Source: Plutella xylostella (lineage: Eukaryota > Arthropoda > Insecta > Lepidoptera > Plutellidae). Taken from it: a DNA stretch of 64,000 nucleotides. The translations under genes were made by a program, and so were the position numbers. The notes beneath the pieces are model-generated. The model was not told the DNA's origin. It did no database searches and was given only the letters and a program-made list of their open reading frames with translations. Positions 21,697 through 33,110 of this stretch are shown here, piece by piece (the stretch's first letter is position 1; each line of letters starts with the position of its first letter). The stretch is from positions 4,097,001 through 4,161,000 of the forward strand of contig NC_064008.1 of assembly GCF_932276165.1 (NCBI RefSeq), written 5' to 3'.

Positions 21697-22695
21697 TTAC
21701 TTACGCTATAATAACATGAATTTAGGAGTATATCATATGAGTACCTATACTTATTTATAAACATTTTATTTACTAATAACCACAAAACTATTTTTTTTTT
21801 CTACAGTATAAAAGGCATTAGGTTGTAATAAGGTTTAATGTAAATATATCACCGTGCGTATCATGTTTCAAAACACCCTGTATAGTGCGTCGCACATTTT
21901 TTGCGGAGAGTAGGGATTTGCGAACCGGTTTCGCGGCCGCCCGGCGAGCGATGCCGCTGCGGAGACATGTTATGTTTGCGAACTAGCTCTTATTAAGTGG
22001 CAATACGGCAATACCTACTTGTATGGGCTAGCGAGCCTCTGTACAAAACGCGTAGATGACGCTTTCTGTATGACACCGAGTATGTACCGGCGACTTTTAG
22101 TAAACCGATCTGTCCGCAAATAATGTATTGATGTTAACTTATGTTAGTTCTACTACCTACCTAAGACCTATCTACCTTAGAAATGAAATTGTATAAGTAC
22201 CTAATTAAGTAATTTTAATACCCCCCTACTTAGTGCAAATGTAAAATTAAAAGTTAAGTACATATGTAGAAATTATAATGTTATATTCATGTTACTGCTT
22301 CGTAGACCACGATTGTATCTAGTGTCAAGACAAACCCTAGGTTTAATGGCATGTTAATTTAAAAACCTAACTATTTTACACAATGTTTTGTATAAATAAA
22401 AAAATAAAAAACTAGCCAATATTGTGAAAATAATTTAAATATTATTTTGTGCGACCCATTTTGCAAGCTCTCGTTGACACGAGCGTTGCTTGTTAGAAGA
22501 TTATCATATTATAATTTGATAGAGAGCACATTTAGGTACTTAATTAACTAATTTAAATTAGATATTTACTAAGCCCGACTGAGTAATTACATTATTTCAT
22601 CGACACGGAATAGAAATTGGGTGATTATGAGTTAGTAATTTGAGTACCCACTGTTGGAAGAGAGGGCTGTTAAAAGTTAATTCTCTGTGTATAAT
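21697..22695. other. LINE 2 3' region and unassigned sequence
   Basis: Contains CACCCTGTATAG near 21888 (a typical short transposon end without a visible partner), a GC-rich patch at 21925-21965, and AT-rich DNA. The A-rich tract at 22391-22410 may be the LINE tail. No ORF of note. Confidence 0.35.
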
Positions 22696-22786
22696 CAGTG
22701 GCGGATTAACGTATAAGCACGACAAGCACGTGCTTGGGGCCCCGGGCCTCCAGGGGCCCCCATCCTCTGCTGCTATTTCATTTTAT

Positions 22787-22900
22787 CATCATCATCCGAC
22801 CCATCACCCCCACGTCCCCACTGCTGGGGCATGAGTTTCCTTCCATTGAAGGAAGGGTTTAAGGCCTAGTCCACCACGCTGGCCTAGTGCGGGTGGGTGG
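22787..22900 (-). repeat. SINE-like family A, 5'-truncated copy 3, with 11-bp TSD
   Basis: A minus-strand 114-bp piece with the conserved CCAGCGTGGTGG block, the ATTGAAGG/CCTTC hairpin, GCCCCAGCAGTGGGGAC and a GAT-rich tail. It has a perfect 11-bp duplication, TTTCATTTTAT, at 22776-22786 and 22901-22911. It is nested inside the hAT-like element, so it is younger. Confidence 0.8.
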
Positions 22901-23169
22901 TTTCATTTTATACCTAGTTACATTTTATTCATCCACAATATGTCCCATGTAATGAGTTTGCTTTGATTAAAGGGCCTACCATACTCAATGAAAGGCAATG
23001 TATTGCGTCTGTATTGCGTTCACAACATTTAAAAAATCATACTTAACTTTTTTTCAGAGGTGTTTTTTCAAAAAGTCAAAATACCAATATAATTAACTAC
23101 CTACCTATATGCCTACATATTTTGAAACAATAATACAATGCCTACAATTTAGAAGTTACTTTGCAAAAA

Positions 23170-23240
23170 TTATGTATAACTATGGGACCTGTGCCTGAAA
23201 TAAAATGATTTTATTTTATTTTTATTTATTTTATTTTAAA
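23170..23240 (+). repeat. Probable LINE 3' tail
   Basis: GGGACCTGTGCCTGAAATAA is followed by ATGATTTTATTTTATTTTTA, a form seen at the ends of lepidopteran LINEs. It is short and has no coding part. A small AAAAAGCC..GGCTTTTT hairpin follows at 23236-23260. Confidence 0.45.
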
Positions 23241-23911
23241 AAGCCCAAAAAAGGCTTTTTCGGCCAAAATCTAAAATAAATTCGACGAATTTTGCCATTC
23301 ATTAGAATCTTCTCTTAAATCATTGAGTAGTTTAACATGTGTGAATGATTTTTTCAATTTTACAGCATTTTTTTTGTCTACTTCGATCGTGTACGGTTTG
23401 ATTTTTGGGAATAGCAGGCAACTAGACTTTTTTCTTGTGAAAAAAATCTAGTTTGCAAACATTGAAAATATACCAGTAGAAGAAAATTAAATAGTTCTGT
23501 ACAGGGAAACATTGTTTCCAGTTTCCACGCCGACGATTTTGACAAAAATGAGGCTTGATGCCGTGTGATAGCTCGGCGTACCTACGCAGTTGTAACTGTG
23601 GTGATACTTGCGCGTGTTGTAGGACTTTAAGGAAAACAAATTTTATAAAAAATGTTGTACATCCATTTTTATAGAAAAGTTATAGGACGTTTTAGCTATT
23701 GAACTGTTTTGTCACTCTTTGTCAAGGAACAAATTGTTCTAAATTAGGGGCCTACATAGGCTTTGTGCTTAGGGCCTCCGATGCTCTTAATCCGCCACTG
23801 TGTGTATTGTATGTGCGTCTATGTTCAGTGAAGTTTAAAAAAATAACGGGTCAATTCAAAGGCGTTTTTCATATTAAGGGTGAATATTCCAAGAGTATTA
23901 TACTGGTATAG

Positions 23912-24714
23912 ACAGAGCCCCTAAATTATCCGCTGCATTAGTATACATATTATCTTCTTTGGGGCCCTATAAAACTTTGTCCTCGGCCTTCCTCATCCAG
24001 CCACTACCGGCTGCTTGTCTAAGGTCGTCATTTAAGTGGGCCGGAGGACTCACTCCTACGGAAATTTGAAAACAATCACGGACTCCAAAGTAAATCTCAC
24101 ATACAAAGGAGAATGGCCATTTCTCTAAGGCGCCATGACCCGCCAGAGCAGCCATTGATGAAACGTATACTGATGTGTAGCCCATGACTACAGTATATCC
24201 TGGTGTAAATTTTATTATTATGAGGCATGTGAGAACGAATATATAGGTGCTGAAAGATCAAGTCTTTGTACTGACTAGATGTTTCCCTCATACCAAGTTT
24301 TTTTTCAAACGTGGTTTAGATTTTTTGAAATATTTTTTTTCCTCAATTAGAACACCTTTATTATTGAATAAAAATAGGTTTGGTTAGTGACTGCAAAGCG
24401 GGTCAGATTTGGCCATTCTCATTTTGCGCTAAAACTGATAAAATCCCACTCTCAATTTTTCCTCATAAAGAATAGCGAACGGCAACAAATGTGTCCACAT
24501 TACGTTAGTATTCTTTTTCAGTGAACCGAAATCGGAAGTTGTGCGAAGCGTGGACACTGCGACAATATCGGCAGGCCAGACCGCCGAGCCAGCTATAATA
24601 ATAATCAGGAAACGCTTGTCTGACTTTTCATTATCATCGGACAGAAGAAAGGGCCCATTGTCCAGTCGGGTTCCGTCACAGCTGACCCCCCAATTTAGAA
24701 TAGAATCTAATAGG
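23912..24714. other. No gene recognised
   Basis: Several overlapping short ORFs on both strands but no domain or codon pattern that persuades me. Moderate GC at 23980-24050 and 24540-24700 may be a decayed repeat. Confidence 0.35.
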
Positions 24715-25154
24715 TATACAGGGTGATTGGAAAGTCGATGTATTCCTTTAAATGGGTTATAGACGAAGGCGTTTCCAGTCGATTGAACCCCATAATGCAT
24801 TATCCGAAAGTCAACCATTTCTGAGTTATTTAAGTTTTAAGTTTTTTTAGATTTTTGCCAAAATTTATGTTTTAAAACATTTTTTTAAAAATAATAACCA
24901 TATCTTTATTACTTCTTTGATTGTTTTGGATTAGTGACACCTTAGCCAACTAATTATAATTATTAAATGCGTTTTTTTAAATATTTTGCTTTTAAACATA
25001 AATTTTGCCAAAAACCTAAAAAAAACTTGAAATTTAAATAACTCAGAAATGGTTGACTTTCTGATAATGCATATTATGGGGTTCAATCGACTGGAAATGC
25101 CTTCGTCTACAACCCATTTAAAGGAATACATCGACTTACCAATCACCCTGTATA
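24715..25154. mobile_element. Long-armed inverted-repeat MITE, about 440 bp
   Basis: The two ends are inverted over about 180 bp each with few mismatches, around a loop of roughly 70 bp. Both begin TATACAGGGTGATTGG and share blocks such as GTCGATGTATTCCTTTAAAT and AACCATTTCTGAGTTATTTA. TATACAGGG-type ends with a TA target suggest the Tc1/mariner group, but that is inference. The ORFs on either strand are translations of the arms. Confidence 0.8.
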
Positions 25155-26019
25155 TTGTATATGATTATGGGTTAACATAATTTCATTCACTTCGCCAATA
25201 TATAACACACTGCATATTGTGGAAGGTATTTTTAGTGAAGTATTGCATGTAATATTCGAGATACCTAGTTATGTCGTACGTTAAGATGATGCGGAGATAG
25301 TAAAATTTTGGGGCCTTGAATGATGTACGGATCTACGGATAGACATTTCTGTATTTATACTGTAAATTACAGTTTTTTGTAGTTATTTTGTATGGTTGAT
25401 TTTCCGCACTTGAACTATGCAAACTATGCGGTTAATTTCATATTAAATTATTACTTGATTAGAAATTAAGGATTGAGGGGTCAACATGACCTAATGCGAG
25501 CAGTTATGTGATTTTATTCAAAGAAAAATGTACGAATGACAAACATGTTCAGAAAAGTGCGATGGGGTAAAAAATCATAATAATAGGTATTATTTCATCT
25601 ATCCTGGTGACCAAAGAAGAACGAACTGACCATGGATTTCAGTTTCAGTGTCTATCTTTCATCGAATTGGCTTCGTTACTCCGAGGAAGTTATTATTCTA
25701 AGGTTTCTAAACCACGCAGTTAGTATTTTTGAGCTTGCGGAAACGGTTTAACTGACAGTGGTGCCAAATTATATTTTTTCGTGACTAGGTCCAGTCTTTG
25801 TCTCCGATTTTTGCTGATATTTCGTAAACATGAATCTGCTAATACAGCAACTGAAATGATTATAATGGAATACATTAGTTTTGTTTATGCGATCACCACA
25901 ATATTATTATAGATATACATGAAACAAAGATCCCTTGTACTAAGCAGAGTATACTGAATTCGATGGCCTATTTCTGAAACTTTTCTCATATTGCGAACCT
26001 GTTTTGACAACGATTTTCG
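25155..26019. other. No gene recognised
   Basis: AT-rich DNA with no supported feature. Confidence 0.4.
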
Positions 26020-26110
26020 GATTCAAAATGTATGAAATTTGACACTAATTACCTACTTCGTAAATGTTATTTCGTTTTGACTTCGCGATAGGGCACTAGG
26101 GTGCGCTAGA
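26020..26110. repeat. Dispersed repeat, copy 1
   Basis: The words TTCGTAAATGTTATTTCGTT and GACTTCGCGATAGGGC recur in nearly the same form at 31095-31180. Ends not defined; class unknown. Confidence 0.5.
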
Positions 26111-26497
26111 CGTTGGTTGGTATTAGTAGAATAGTGACAGTCGTGACCTGCAGAATGTCACGAAGTCACGACACAACCAGGTCACTTGGAAACTGAGCAG
26201 AAACAATAACAGAAGTCTTCAAAAAGGTGTCTTTAGTAAATGGAAAAATTTAGCTTACAAAAGGTAACTTCTGTTAAGTTGTTTTCCTAAGCTTTAAGAT
26301 GAGAAAATGTTTGACTAATGTTGAAATTTTTATAAAGTAAGTTTATGCCAAGCTTAATACTTTACTTTACTGTTTTGGTCAGTGTGATTGTGGACTGTAT
26401 CTTCGTTAGGATAGGTTACTGATATTAAAAATTTTAGACTTTAAACAGAGGTTGATTGTAAGGTCACAATATCGAGCTAGCCACCATGATATAAGTA

Positions 26498-26570
26498 AAT
26501 TGAATGAATTAATACATGAATGAACGATTGAATGAATCTACTGAATGCATTTACTGAATGAATATACTAA
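26498..26570. repeat. Degenerate GAAT tetranucleotide tract
   Basis: Interspersed TGAATGAATT/GAATGAAT units, for example at 26522-26560, interrupted by short unrelated words. A decayed microsatellite. Confidence 0.6.
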
Positions 26571-26699
26571 ATTAATAATTAACGAAACAGTTTTGTTCCC
26601 GCTAGCTACGTTTTGCCTAAATAAGTAATTCTATAAACAAACTATCAACTTCTTAGCATTAGCATGATGTATATAAACAATAAAACACTCTGGTCATTA

Positions 26700-27764
26700 C
26701 CTTTAACTGCCGACGTGGTCTAAACGCGCCACTAACAACGAGGTTACGTCTGAGAGACGTAGATATTTGAAAAATTATTTAAAAATAAAGTATTCGTTTT
26801 ATTTAATTTATAACCACCCATAAAAATACTATAGTTAAATGGCTTATAATATATGGATAGTCAATAAAACAATTAGTTAATTTAACAAGAAATCAGCCTG
26901 TATTCATGAGACCCCAAGTTTTATTTGAACATTTTTAGGAACTTTTATTACACATATATATTTTTTTATTTATACACATATCAGTAGATTTTTTTAAATA
27001 ATTTTACTCTTTTATAACTAATAAAGTAAAATATAAAATAATCAGCACAAAAACTTAACGAAATAAAAAACTGACACTCAATCAAGTTCGCATATTTATG
27101 GCTTGCAGCTATAGCATATTTGTAGGCAACATGTAAGGCAAATGGGTTTCTTCCAGAGACAACATGAATTTTTTGTGCGTCTTTTTAGTCGACTTGGACA
27201 AATTGCACAGGTCTTCCGAATACCCAGCTATTCTTGAGCCTATGCTCGGGCAGGAGGCGGTGAGGGCATATCTGTAGGACCAATAACTGGTTCAATGGAA
27301 CTACGTAGTTCTCGCGGTGGTCTGATATTTCATCGCCTCGCACGTCCTGTCTCCTTTCTCTCAGTTTACTATGATTATCAATTGCTTGATTTTTATAATC
27401 ACTAGGTAGTGTCCTCTTTTTTGACCCTGAACTAACACTTTCAGACATTCCGTAGGAAAAAAACATATGCTAATTACGATGTGACGACCTCAAGACACTA
27501 AGGTAGTACATGCATTTACAACGTGGTGACGACCAAGAGACGTATCAAGTTTGGAACATAAACACCGTACTTACGTCTGTGAGACGTCTCGAGCTCCGCA
27601 TAAAGCACCTGTGCACGCGCCGTGAGCGGGACGCCTACAGCAAGTAGAACACGCGGGGGGAGGAGGGTACTGAGCCGCGGGACCTTGGTAACGCTTCGGG
27701 TGAAAAAATATTGTCAAAATAAAAACGAGGCCGTCTGTGAGACGTATAGGTCGGCAGTTAAAGG
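26700..27764. mobile_element. piggyBac-like transposon, defective, 1065 bp
   Basis: Perfect 15-bp inverted termini: CCTTTAACTGCCGAC at 26700-26714 and GTCGGCAGTTAAAGG at 27750-27764. The right flank is TTAA, the piggyBac target; the left flank reads ATTA, probably a decayed TTAA. Near-palindromic subterminal words of the form ACGTCTGTGAGACGT occur at 26746-26761, 27575-27590 and 27731-27746. The minus strand retains the cysteine-rich end of a piggyBac transposase. The region 27590-27690 is GC-rich. Confidence 0.8.
27096..27290 (-). pseudogene. piggyBac transposase C-terminal cysteine-rich domain, remnant
   Basis: In a minus-strand frame not open enough to stand out, the reading is PVIGPTDMPSPPPARA, then two stops, then RKTCAICPSRLKRR, NSCCLWKKPICLTCCLQICY and SC, with a stop at 27096-27098. 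The spacing CxxC, R-T-x3-C, KPIC, CC and CxxC is that of the C-terminal zinc-binding domain of piggyBac transposases, which recognises the element's own ends. A different frame upstream (27466 down to about 27290) is open but unplaced; it may hold the transposase N-terminus with the catalytic Asp-rich core deleted. The stops and the missing core make this non-functional. Confidence 0.7.
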
Positions 27765-28257
27765 TTAAAAATATTTTATTTCAGTACCTATAGGTATTGT
27801 AATAAAAATGAGACTCATAAATCTTACCTAGGACATTTTATAAAACGTGCCTTACAAACCCCAGAGAGCGCATTACGAAATTCATTAAAAAAAACTTTAA
27901 TATTCAAACCACAATTGTTGAGAATAATTCCTATTAAGCGAAGGGGCTGGAACTCTCAAATAAAGTTTTTCATTTGAAATTAATATCAATTTCTTGAAAG
28001 GTAAAGTTCGCTAACGAATCTTTGTCAGCGAGAAATTTTAATTTATTTCACAATTTCATCGTCCTGTGGCCCATTTTAATAATATTTAGTGAACTATGAA
28101 TGGAGAATTTTAATGGTTTTGGTGACAGACAGAATTTATTTGTGTGTTTCCCGCGATTAGGATTGGGATATTGTGACATTCAATGCGATTGTGGGCATTA
28201 GTTTTCTTTTATAAAGGTGGCATTTGGCAGCAAACGAAGTATAGATATATCAGAGCC
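27765..28257. other. No gene recognised
   Basis: AT-rich sequence; nothing supported. Confidence 0.4.
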
Positions 28258-28433
28258 TCTAGTACGGGTTTTGCTATTCATGAAAACGAAAAAAGTTTAC
28301 GTTTTCTCCTGTCATCTACGTAGGCACATTATCTGTCAAAAGTTTCATGATATTTTCCATTAGAGGCGCTACTTAGTATGCGAGAAAACTTAAACTGTTA
28401 TAGTTTTCGACAAACTATCAAATCTGTACTAGA
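28258..28433. mobile_element. Small MITE with TCTAGTAC termini
   Basis: The left end TCTAGTACGGGTTTTGCTAT and the inverted right end TCTAGTACAGATTTGATAGT share a TCTAGTAC(G/A)G core and a loosely matching interior. Body words such as TTAGAGGCGCTACTTAG are familiar to me from moth repeats. No target duplication was resolved. Confidence 0.5.
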
Positions 28434-29347
28434 CCCTATGCTGTCCGATGCCAATATTATGGCTATGCCTAGTTTGGGGTCGGATGGCCGCGTGTAAGAT
28501 GTCCCACGGTGTAAATTATTATAATAATTATTTACAATACGGTGTAATACATACATACCATTGACATACTATCGACACACATTATATTTAGCAGACTTGT
28601 GGCCCAGGTTAGTTCCCAGTTGCTTGTAGTCTAGATTTTTCTACATCTGACGTTCCAATTTAGCAAAGTCTAGGTTCGCGCCATTTTTCTCGGGACATTC
28701 AATTCGTTCGAGTAGAAAAGTCTAAGTTATTGCGATCTTCAACTAAACTTTTAGTTGAGGAGTGATTTTTCTACAATTTGTTCATCTTAGGTAGATCTAT
28801 ACATTATGAAAGGACTTAGTATACGAACAGGTTTTAATGGTTAAAAAAAGCGCAATTACAACTTTACACTCTTGCAAACTTTGTATGAATAATAAGTATT
28901 TCTACACTATAAAATGTTAAGGATAATTTATAACTAAAAACCATACACAAAGGAATCAATAGTATTTTTAACATCAGATTTTACGAGCCTTCGTTATAAT
29001 ATTTTATTTTCAATGGATGAACAAAAAAATGGCCTGTTCGTATAAAATGTAAAAAGTTATGCAAATATTAGAATTTTTCGCCTGATACAGAATGTGCTAC
29101 CGTCATCCTGTGTAATGAAAATGCTCGTCCTTTTTTCTTTGCATGGACATGTTTTATTATAGGTACATACAGGGTGTCTCAAAAAGGGTAGGTATTTCAG
29201 CTGAAAGCGAGAAGAAGATTATGCGTTTTTCTCAATAGATACGTGTTGGCACGAGGATCTGAGGTGTAGGGTATAGAATAGAGGTTTCCCTTAATTTATG
29301 TGTACTGTTTTCGTGACTTTTAGATTTTAAATTATGTAGGTAGATCT
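28434..29347. other. No gene; ACAGGGTGTCTC transposon end near 29169
   Basis: AT-rich. ACAGGGTGTCTCAAAAAGGG at about 29169 resembles the outer end of a Tc1/mariner-type MITE, but no inverted partner was found nearby. Confidence 0.35.
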
Positions 29348-29411
29348 GCTATATTATAATTATATTACATTAGGTATAGTCTATACCTAATGTAATATAA
29401 TAATAATATAG
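29348..29411. repeat. Perfect 20-bp inverted repeat, 1-base loop
   Basis: TTATATTACATTAGGTATAG (29360-29379) and its exact inverse (29381-29400) are separated by a single T. Imperfect pairing extends about 10 bp further out on each side. Noncoding; it could extrude as a cruciform or be a foldback element core. Confidence 0.75.
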
Positions 29412-29799
29412 CTACCTAAGTGCATGTAGCTCTATACCGTATAGAGATGCATGCACTTTGGTTATGAAAATTACAGTTTGACTGAATGGATCCATAGCAA
29501 GCATTTTCAAAAATCGAAATTTATCATAAATTCATCACCGATGCTCATTTACCAAGATCATAATATAATTTAAATTCATAAAACGAATTTGGTGTCATCC
29601 TGAATACCTAAACATAAAATAAACATACGTAAACTCGTAGTTTTACCGATATGCCTTATATTTATACGAATGTTGGGACGACGGTAAATACGGTTATTGA
29701 ATCGGAAAAATCTTTTGTTTACAAAAACACCGACGTGACCGCCCCACCCCCCAGTGGGGTGACTACTGCAGTAGTACTCTATCTACAGGGTGTTGCAAA

Positions 29800-30010
29800 A
29801 CTGTTATAGTGGTAATACACCCACAAGCAGTGAAAATATATAAAATATACAGTGAAAGTATAACCAACACCTTCTGCAATATTTAAGTAAGTACCTACAT
29901 AATATTTTAACAGCGCATATCAACCTAAAAACGTAAATAAAAATTTTAAATTCAATGTTTGGAATAATTTGGGCGATTTGGTGTCGGCATTTTGCAAGTG
30001 GAACAGTTGT
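29800..30010. repeat. Diverged 'AATGAAAAAGTTCC' MITE, copy e
   Basis: Contains CACCTTCTGCAATATTTAAG, AACAGCGCAT, and GGTGTCGGCATTTTGCAAGT followed by GGAAC. These are in the same order as in the copies at 681-905 and 15955-16030. Both termini are worn. Confidence 0.5.
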
Positions 30011-30072
30011 GGAGTTAAAGTACCTAACCTACTTGAATATTGAGGGGATAAACATACTATACTTCTTGCTAC

Positions 30073-30500
30073 TTAAGATAAAGATAAAGATAAAGAAACA
30101 TTTATTCGACACATAGACAGCAACAACAACAAAAAGAAAAGACTTCGGTTCTTACTTCGGTTTTTCCTGGACAAGATATTTTTTAAAACGTATCAAGTCT
30201 AAAAATTTCCCCAGTACCTAACAGGTCCAATTTTGATATAACTTATGAACATCCTCTGCTATTTTATAACCCTCCTCTTTTTTATCAGTGGTTAAAAGAT
30301 AGAGTACTGAAATGTGTTGTCGTATGTCCTTGTACAGTTACGTAACCACAAAACTCTGCTAAGGTGAACCCATAAAGATGATCGGAAAATATTTTTACTT
30401 TGTCTCTGCCTTAGGATCTGTTCACTACGGTGATTTAAATATTGATTAAAAGTACCTTTCCGTGTGCTGTCCAACGGTCGAAACAATTCAATTGAAATTT
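30073..30500 (-). repeat. 5'-truncated LINE 3' region
   Basis: On the minus strand, GTGTCGAATAAATGTTTC is followed by a (TTTATC)n tail at 30073-30098. Upstream, the open stretch 30292-30486 may be a decayed C-terminal piece, but I do not recognise it. The extent upstream is uncertain. Confidence 0.45.
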
Positions 30501-31094
30501 TTACAAGCCTATCATCTATTAAACGACATTTGTTAAAAATGAGAATAAACTCTTATAACTTATTATGTACCTCCTTATTCTGAATATATAAAGACCAATA
30601 CATGATAAACAGAGAAATCCTAAAAAATCTACTGCTACACAGTTCATACAAAAACATTCATTCAACCTAAACTAATTTACCAGCAATAAAAAACACCTTA
30701 GAAATCCTTCACAAAAATCTTCTTTTACACCGAAAAATACCCTCAAATACGACACAAACTAGCCTTTACGTACGATTCATTGAAAACCCGGTGTTGACTC
30801 GGTCCTTTTCACTTAATATTCTCTATGGATATCGCCACACAATCCGACCAGGGCAATAACAAAGATCTTATTCCTTATGGGTACCGTCCTTTCCTTATTC
30901 AGAGATAGCCCAGGGATGACCCTTTATTTGGTAAGTGGTAAATGAAAAGAGATTATTGGCCGATAGAGATGTAAGCATTCCCGTGTTGAATAAGCTTTTG
31001 TGAACTTTTAGGGTGACATTAGTGGAATTTCTGTTAGGTTACGGCAGGAATTCGGAATGAAACTGGCTCTCTATCGCGATTTTTTTGACGCGTG
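30501..31094. other. No gene recognised
   Basis: AT-rich sequence; nothing supported. Confidence 0.4.
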
Positions 31095-31180
31095 CCAAAT
31101 GTTACGATTCAAATTGTAGACACTAAGTATTTCGTAATGTTACTTCGTTTGGACTTCGCGAAAGGGCCCCTAGATGTAGT
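31095..31180. repeat. Dispersed repeat, copy 2
   Basis: TTTCGTAATGTTACTTCGTT and GACTTCGCGAAAGGGC match the copy at 26020-26110. Ends not defined. Confidence 0.5.
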
Positions 31181-31287
31181 AGGGTACAGAATGAAATTTT
31201 ATCAGTAGGTATACTTCACTTACCACCGCTTAAGTGAGATTGTGAAAAAAAACCAATGTCCTTGATATTTAGAATGAGTGATATTTA

Positions 31288-31772
31288 AGGTCTTAGCTCA
31301 TTAGAGCCACCTAACTCCAACTCCGCACCGCCTCGCCTCGTACGGTTAGTATTCTTTATATGAGCTTGTATAAGTATGCGCTAACTACATCAACTACGCA
31401 GCACAACCACATCGCCTTAGTCGCACGCCCTCCACGCGCGGACGGCGGGTGAACCACTCGGTGAAAACATGCCGCTCGCACGATTGCCTTGCGTTGAAAG
31501 CGTGCTGTCCGCGAGTGGTTCACATTAGGACGGTACGTTGGCGATGGGCTGCTCCTAGTGTCAATTGTTAACAGAGTAAACGGAAATTCCTGGGCTAACC
31601 GGCAAGCAGCCAGCGCAGGGTCCACTGGTTGACGATGCGAGGTGCACTGGTTGACCGCACGACGTCAGTGCTAACACGGTGTCCACCCGTGGACCACCTG
31701 TCGTCAACCAGTGGACGCCGTGAGACGAGGCGTGCGGGGTGGGTGACGGGTGGCTCTAATGAGCTATGACCT
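31288..31772. mobile_element. Inverted-repeat DNA transposon, GC-rich core, TTA TSD (485 bp)
   Basis: Termini AGGTCTTAGCTCATTAGAGC and the inverse of GCTCTAATGAGCTATGACCT match over about 24 bp with one mismatch. Both sides carry TTA (31285-31287 and 31773-31775), as expected for a 3-bp TWA duplication (Harbinger-like, inferred). The interior is unusually GC-rich and internally repetitive: GTCCACTGGTTGACGA at 31619 is inverted as TCGTCAACCAGTGGAC at 31700, and GAACCACTC/GAGTGGTTC pair at 31451 and 31512. The minus-strand ORF at 31356-31625 has no domain. Confidence 0.7.
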
Positions 31773-31775
31773 TTA

Positions 31776-32389
31776 CCTTTGCTTTTTAGGGGTTTAAGAT
31801 TTGGTGCCAGAATTAAAATATCTCAGTATGTCGGGTAAATAGAGCTCGTCTGAAATTAAAAAAAAATTGAACCCTTTATAATGTGTATTGTAAGCGGTTC
31901 TATGTAATTTATAAGAAATAAAATGTTTTATGACTGTATACATATAGTTGTAAGTATTTATTAATTTTAATTACCAATGAGTTAGGAAAATTTGATACAG
32001 GTAGCTACTCGTAACATCCAATGTCATTTTCATTTTCATGAAAATATAAAATTATATTTGCTCTGACCTGAAGCAAAATCTAAAATCAGAAGCTAAGAAT
32101 TATTAACTGAATCAGGGGGAAAATGAAGATTGAATAATAAAATATGCAATTAACTAGACGAAGTTAAATCAATACAACTGTCTGGGCTGAGGTATTAATT
32201 ATTAATTTAATTTTGTAGCCATGTCTAGTATTGTCTAGTGTCTACATTTATCAGGAAATGTTCTCAATTGGTTTTGCTTCGTTAAATATGCCAGTAGACG
32301 CGGCATAGCAAAACCTATCTCAATTAAAGAGCTAATATAATTTATGTGTGCAACTACATAGATTCTAGATGACTGACTCATTTCAAAAC
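31776..32389. other. No gene recognised
   Basis: AT-rich sequence; no supported feature. Confidence 0.4.
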
Positions 32390-32401
32390 GATGATACGGC
32401 T

Positions 32402-32565
32402 TGGATACATCTGACAGTCGGGTTGCCCACTTACCCGACAACTCTCTCAGCACAACTCACTGGGGTCAACCAACCCGCACTTGGCCAGCGTGGTGGACTA
32501 GGCCTAAAACCCTTCCTTCATTGGAAGGAGACATGTGCCCCAGCAGTGGGGACGGGATGGGTCGT
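32402..32565 (+). repeat. SINE-like family A, copy 4, 5'-truncated, 12-bp TSD
   Basis: Starts within the family at ATCTGACAGTCGGGTTGCCC, then CCAACCCGCACTTGGCCAGC, CTTCCTTCATTGGAAGGAG and CCCCAGCAGTGGGGACGGGA. The perfect duplication GATGATACGGCT lies at 32390-32401 and 32566-32577; the second copy merges with the GAT tail. The two ORFs across this region are translations of the repeat. Confidence 0.85.
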
Positions 32566-32577
32566 GATGATACGGCT

Positions 32578-33107
32578 CGAGACGTATATCGTGAGAGCAA
32601 ATGGGTGGCTCACTTGCGAGCCACGTCGGACTGCCCGTTTTCAGTTCGACTGACATACTAATTGTAGGTTACATATTTTAATGCAGAAATTACTCCAGGA
32701 AACCCTACGAAATCATAGTGAATATTGTGGGAATAAAATTTACCTATTTTATAATAATAAATACCTATGTAATACTTACCAAATGTTCGAATTAAACAAC
32801 TGATATACATAACAATATTATGATATCAATCAGTAATGAATGAGATTAGATAAATAATGTAAAATTATATTGTTATGTGATGAATTTCACTACAGTCTGT
32901 TGTTTCAATCTTACAGATAGTAGATAGTATCAAGAATAACAACAACCTTTCAGTAAATTTCAGTTCGCAGCGAGTTCCTGCAGACATTATTGAAACTATT
33001 GATTCTGAAGTTTTATGAAACTGAAGCTTGCAACTTGTTCGTGTTTTTCTTCGAGTAAGAACCGATACGAACACAAGGGATGCGATCCGGATGATTCGCA
33101 TGAAAAT
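32578..33107. other. No gene recognised
   Basis: AT-rich sequence with a GC-richer start; nothing supported. Confidence 0.4.
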
Positions 33108-33110
33108 GAC

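Larger units (their letters stand above)
17560..22415 (+). mobile_element. LINE 2, CR1/Jockey-group retrotransposon, near full length
   Basis: The plus-strand unit consists of a short GC-richer leader beginning near 17570 (TCACTCGTCGGTCGACAGCA), ORF1 (17645-18661), a 41-base gap, ORF2 (18703-21696, one internal stop), and a 3' region. The 3' boundary is uncertain; an AATAAA-rich A-tract at 22391-22410 is a candidate end. If so, the 3' UTR is about 0.7 kb. Target duplications were not identified. Confidence 0.7.
22696..23800. mobile_element. hAT-like non-autonomous DNA transposon, about 1.1 kb
   Basis: Perfect 14-bp inverted termini, CAGTGGCGGATTAA at 22696 and TTAATCCGCCACTG ending at 23800. 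The flanking octamers TGTATAAT (22688-22695) and TGTGTATT (23801-23808) match at 6 of 8 positions, consistent with an old 8-bp hAT duplication. CAGTGGCG-type ends are typical of hAT elements. Just inside the left end is a G/C-rich stretch (GGGGCCCCGGGCC). No transposase ORF remains. A SINE fragment (22787-22900) is inserted inside, and the block at 23685-23741 matches the MITE at 9785. Confidence 0.75.
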
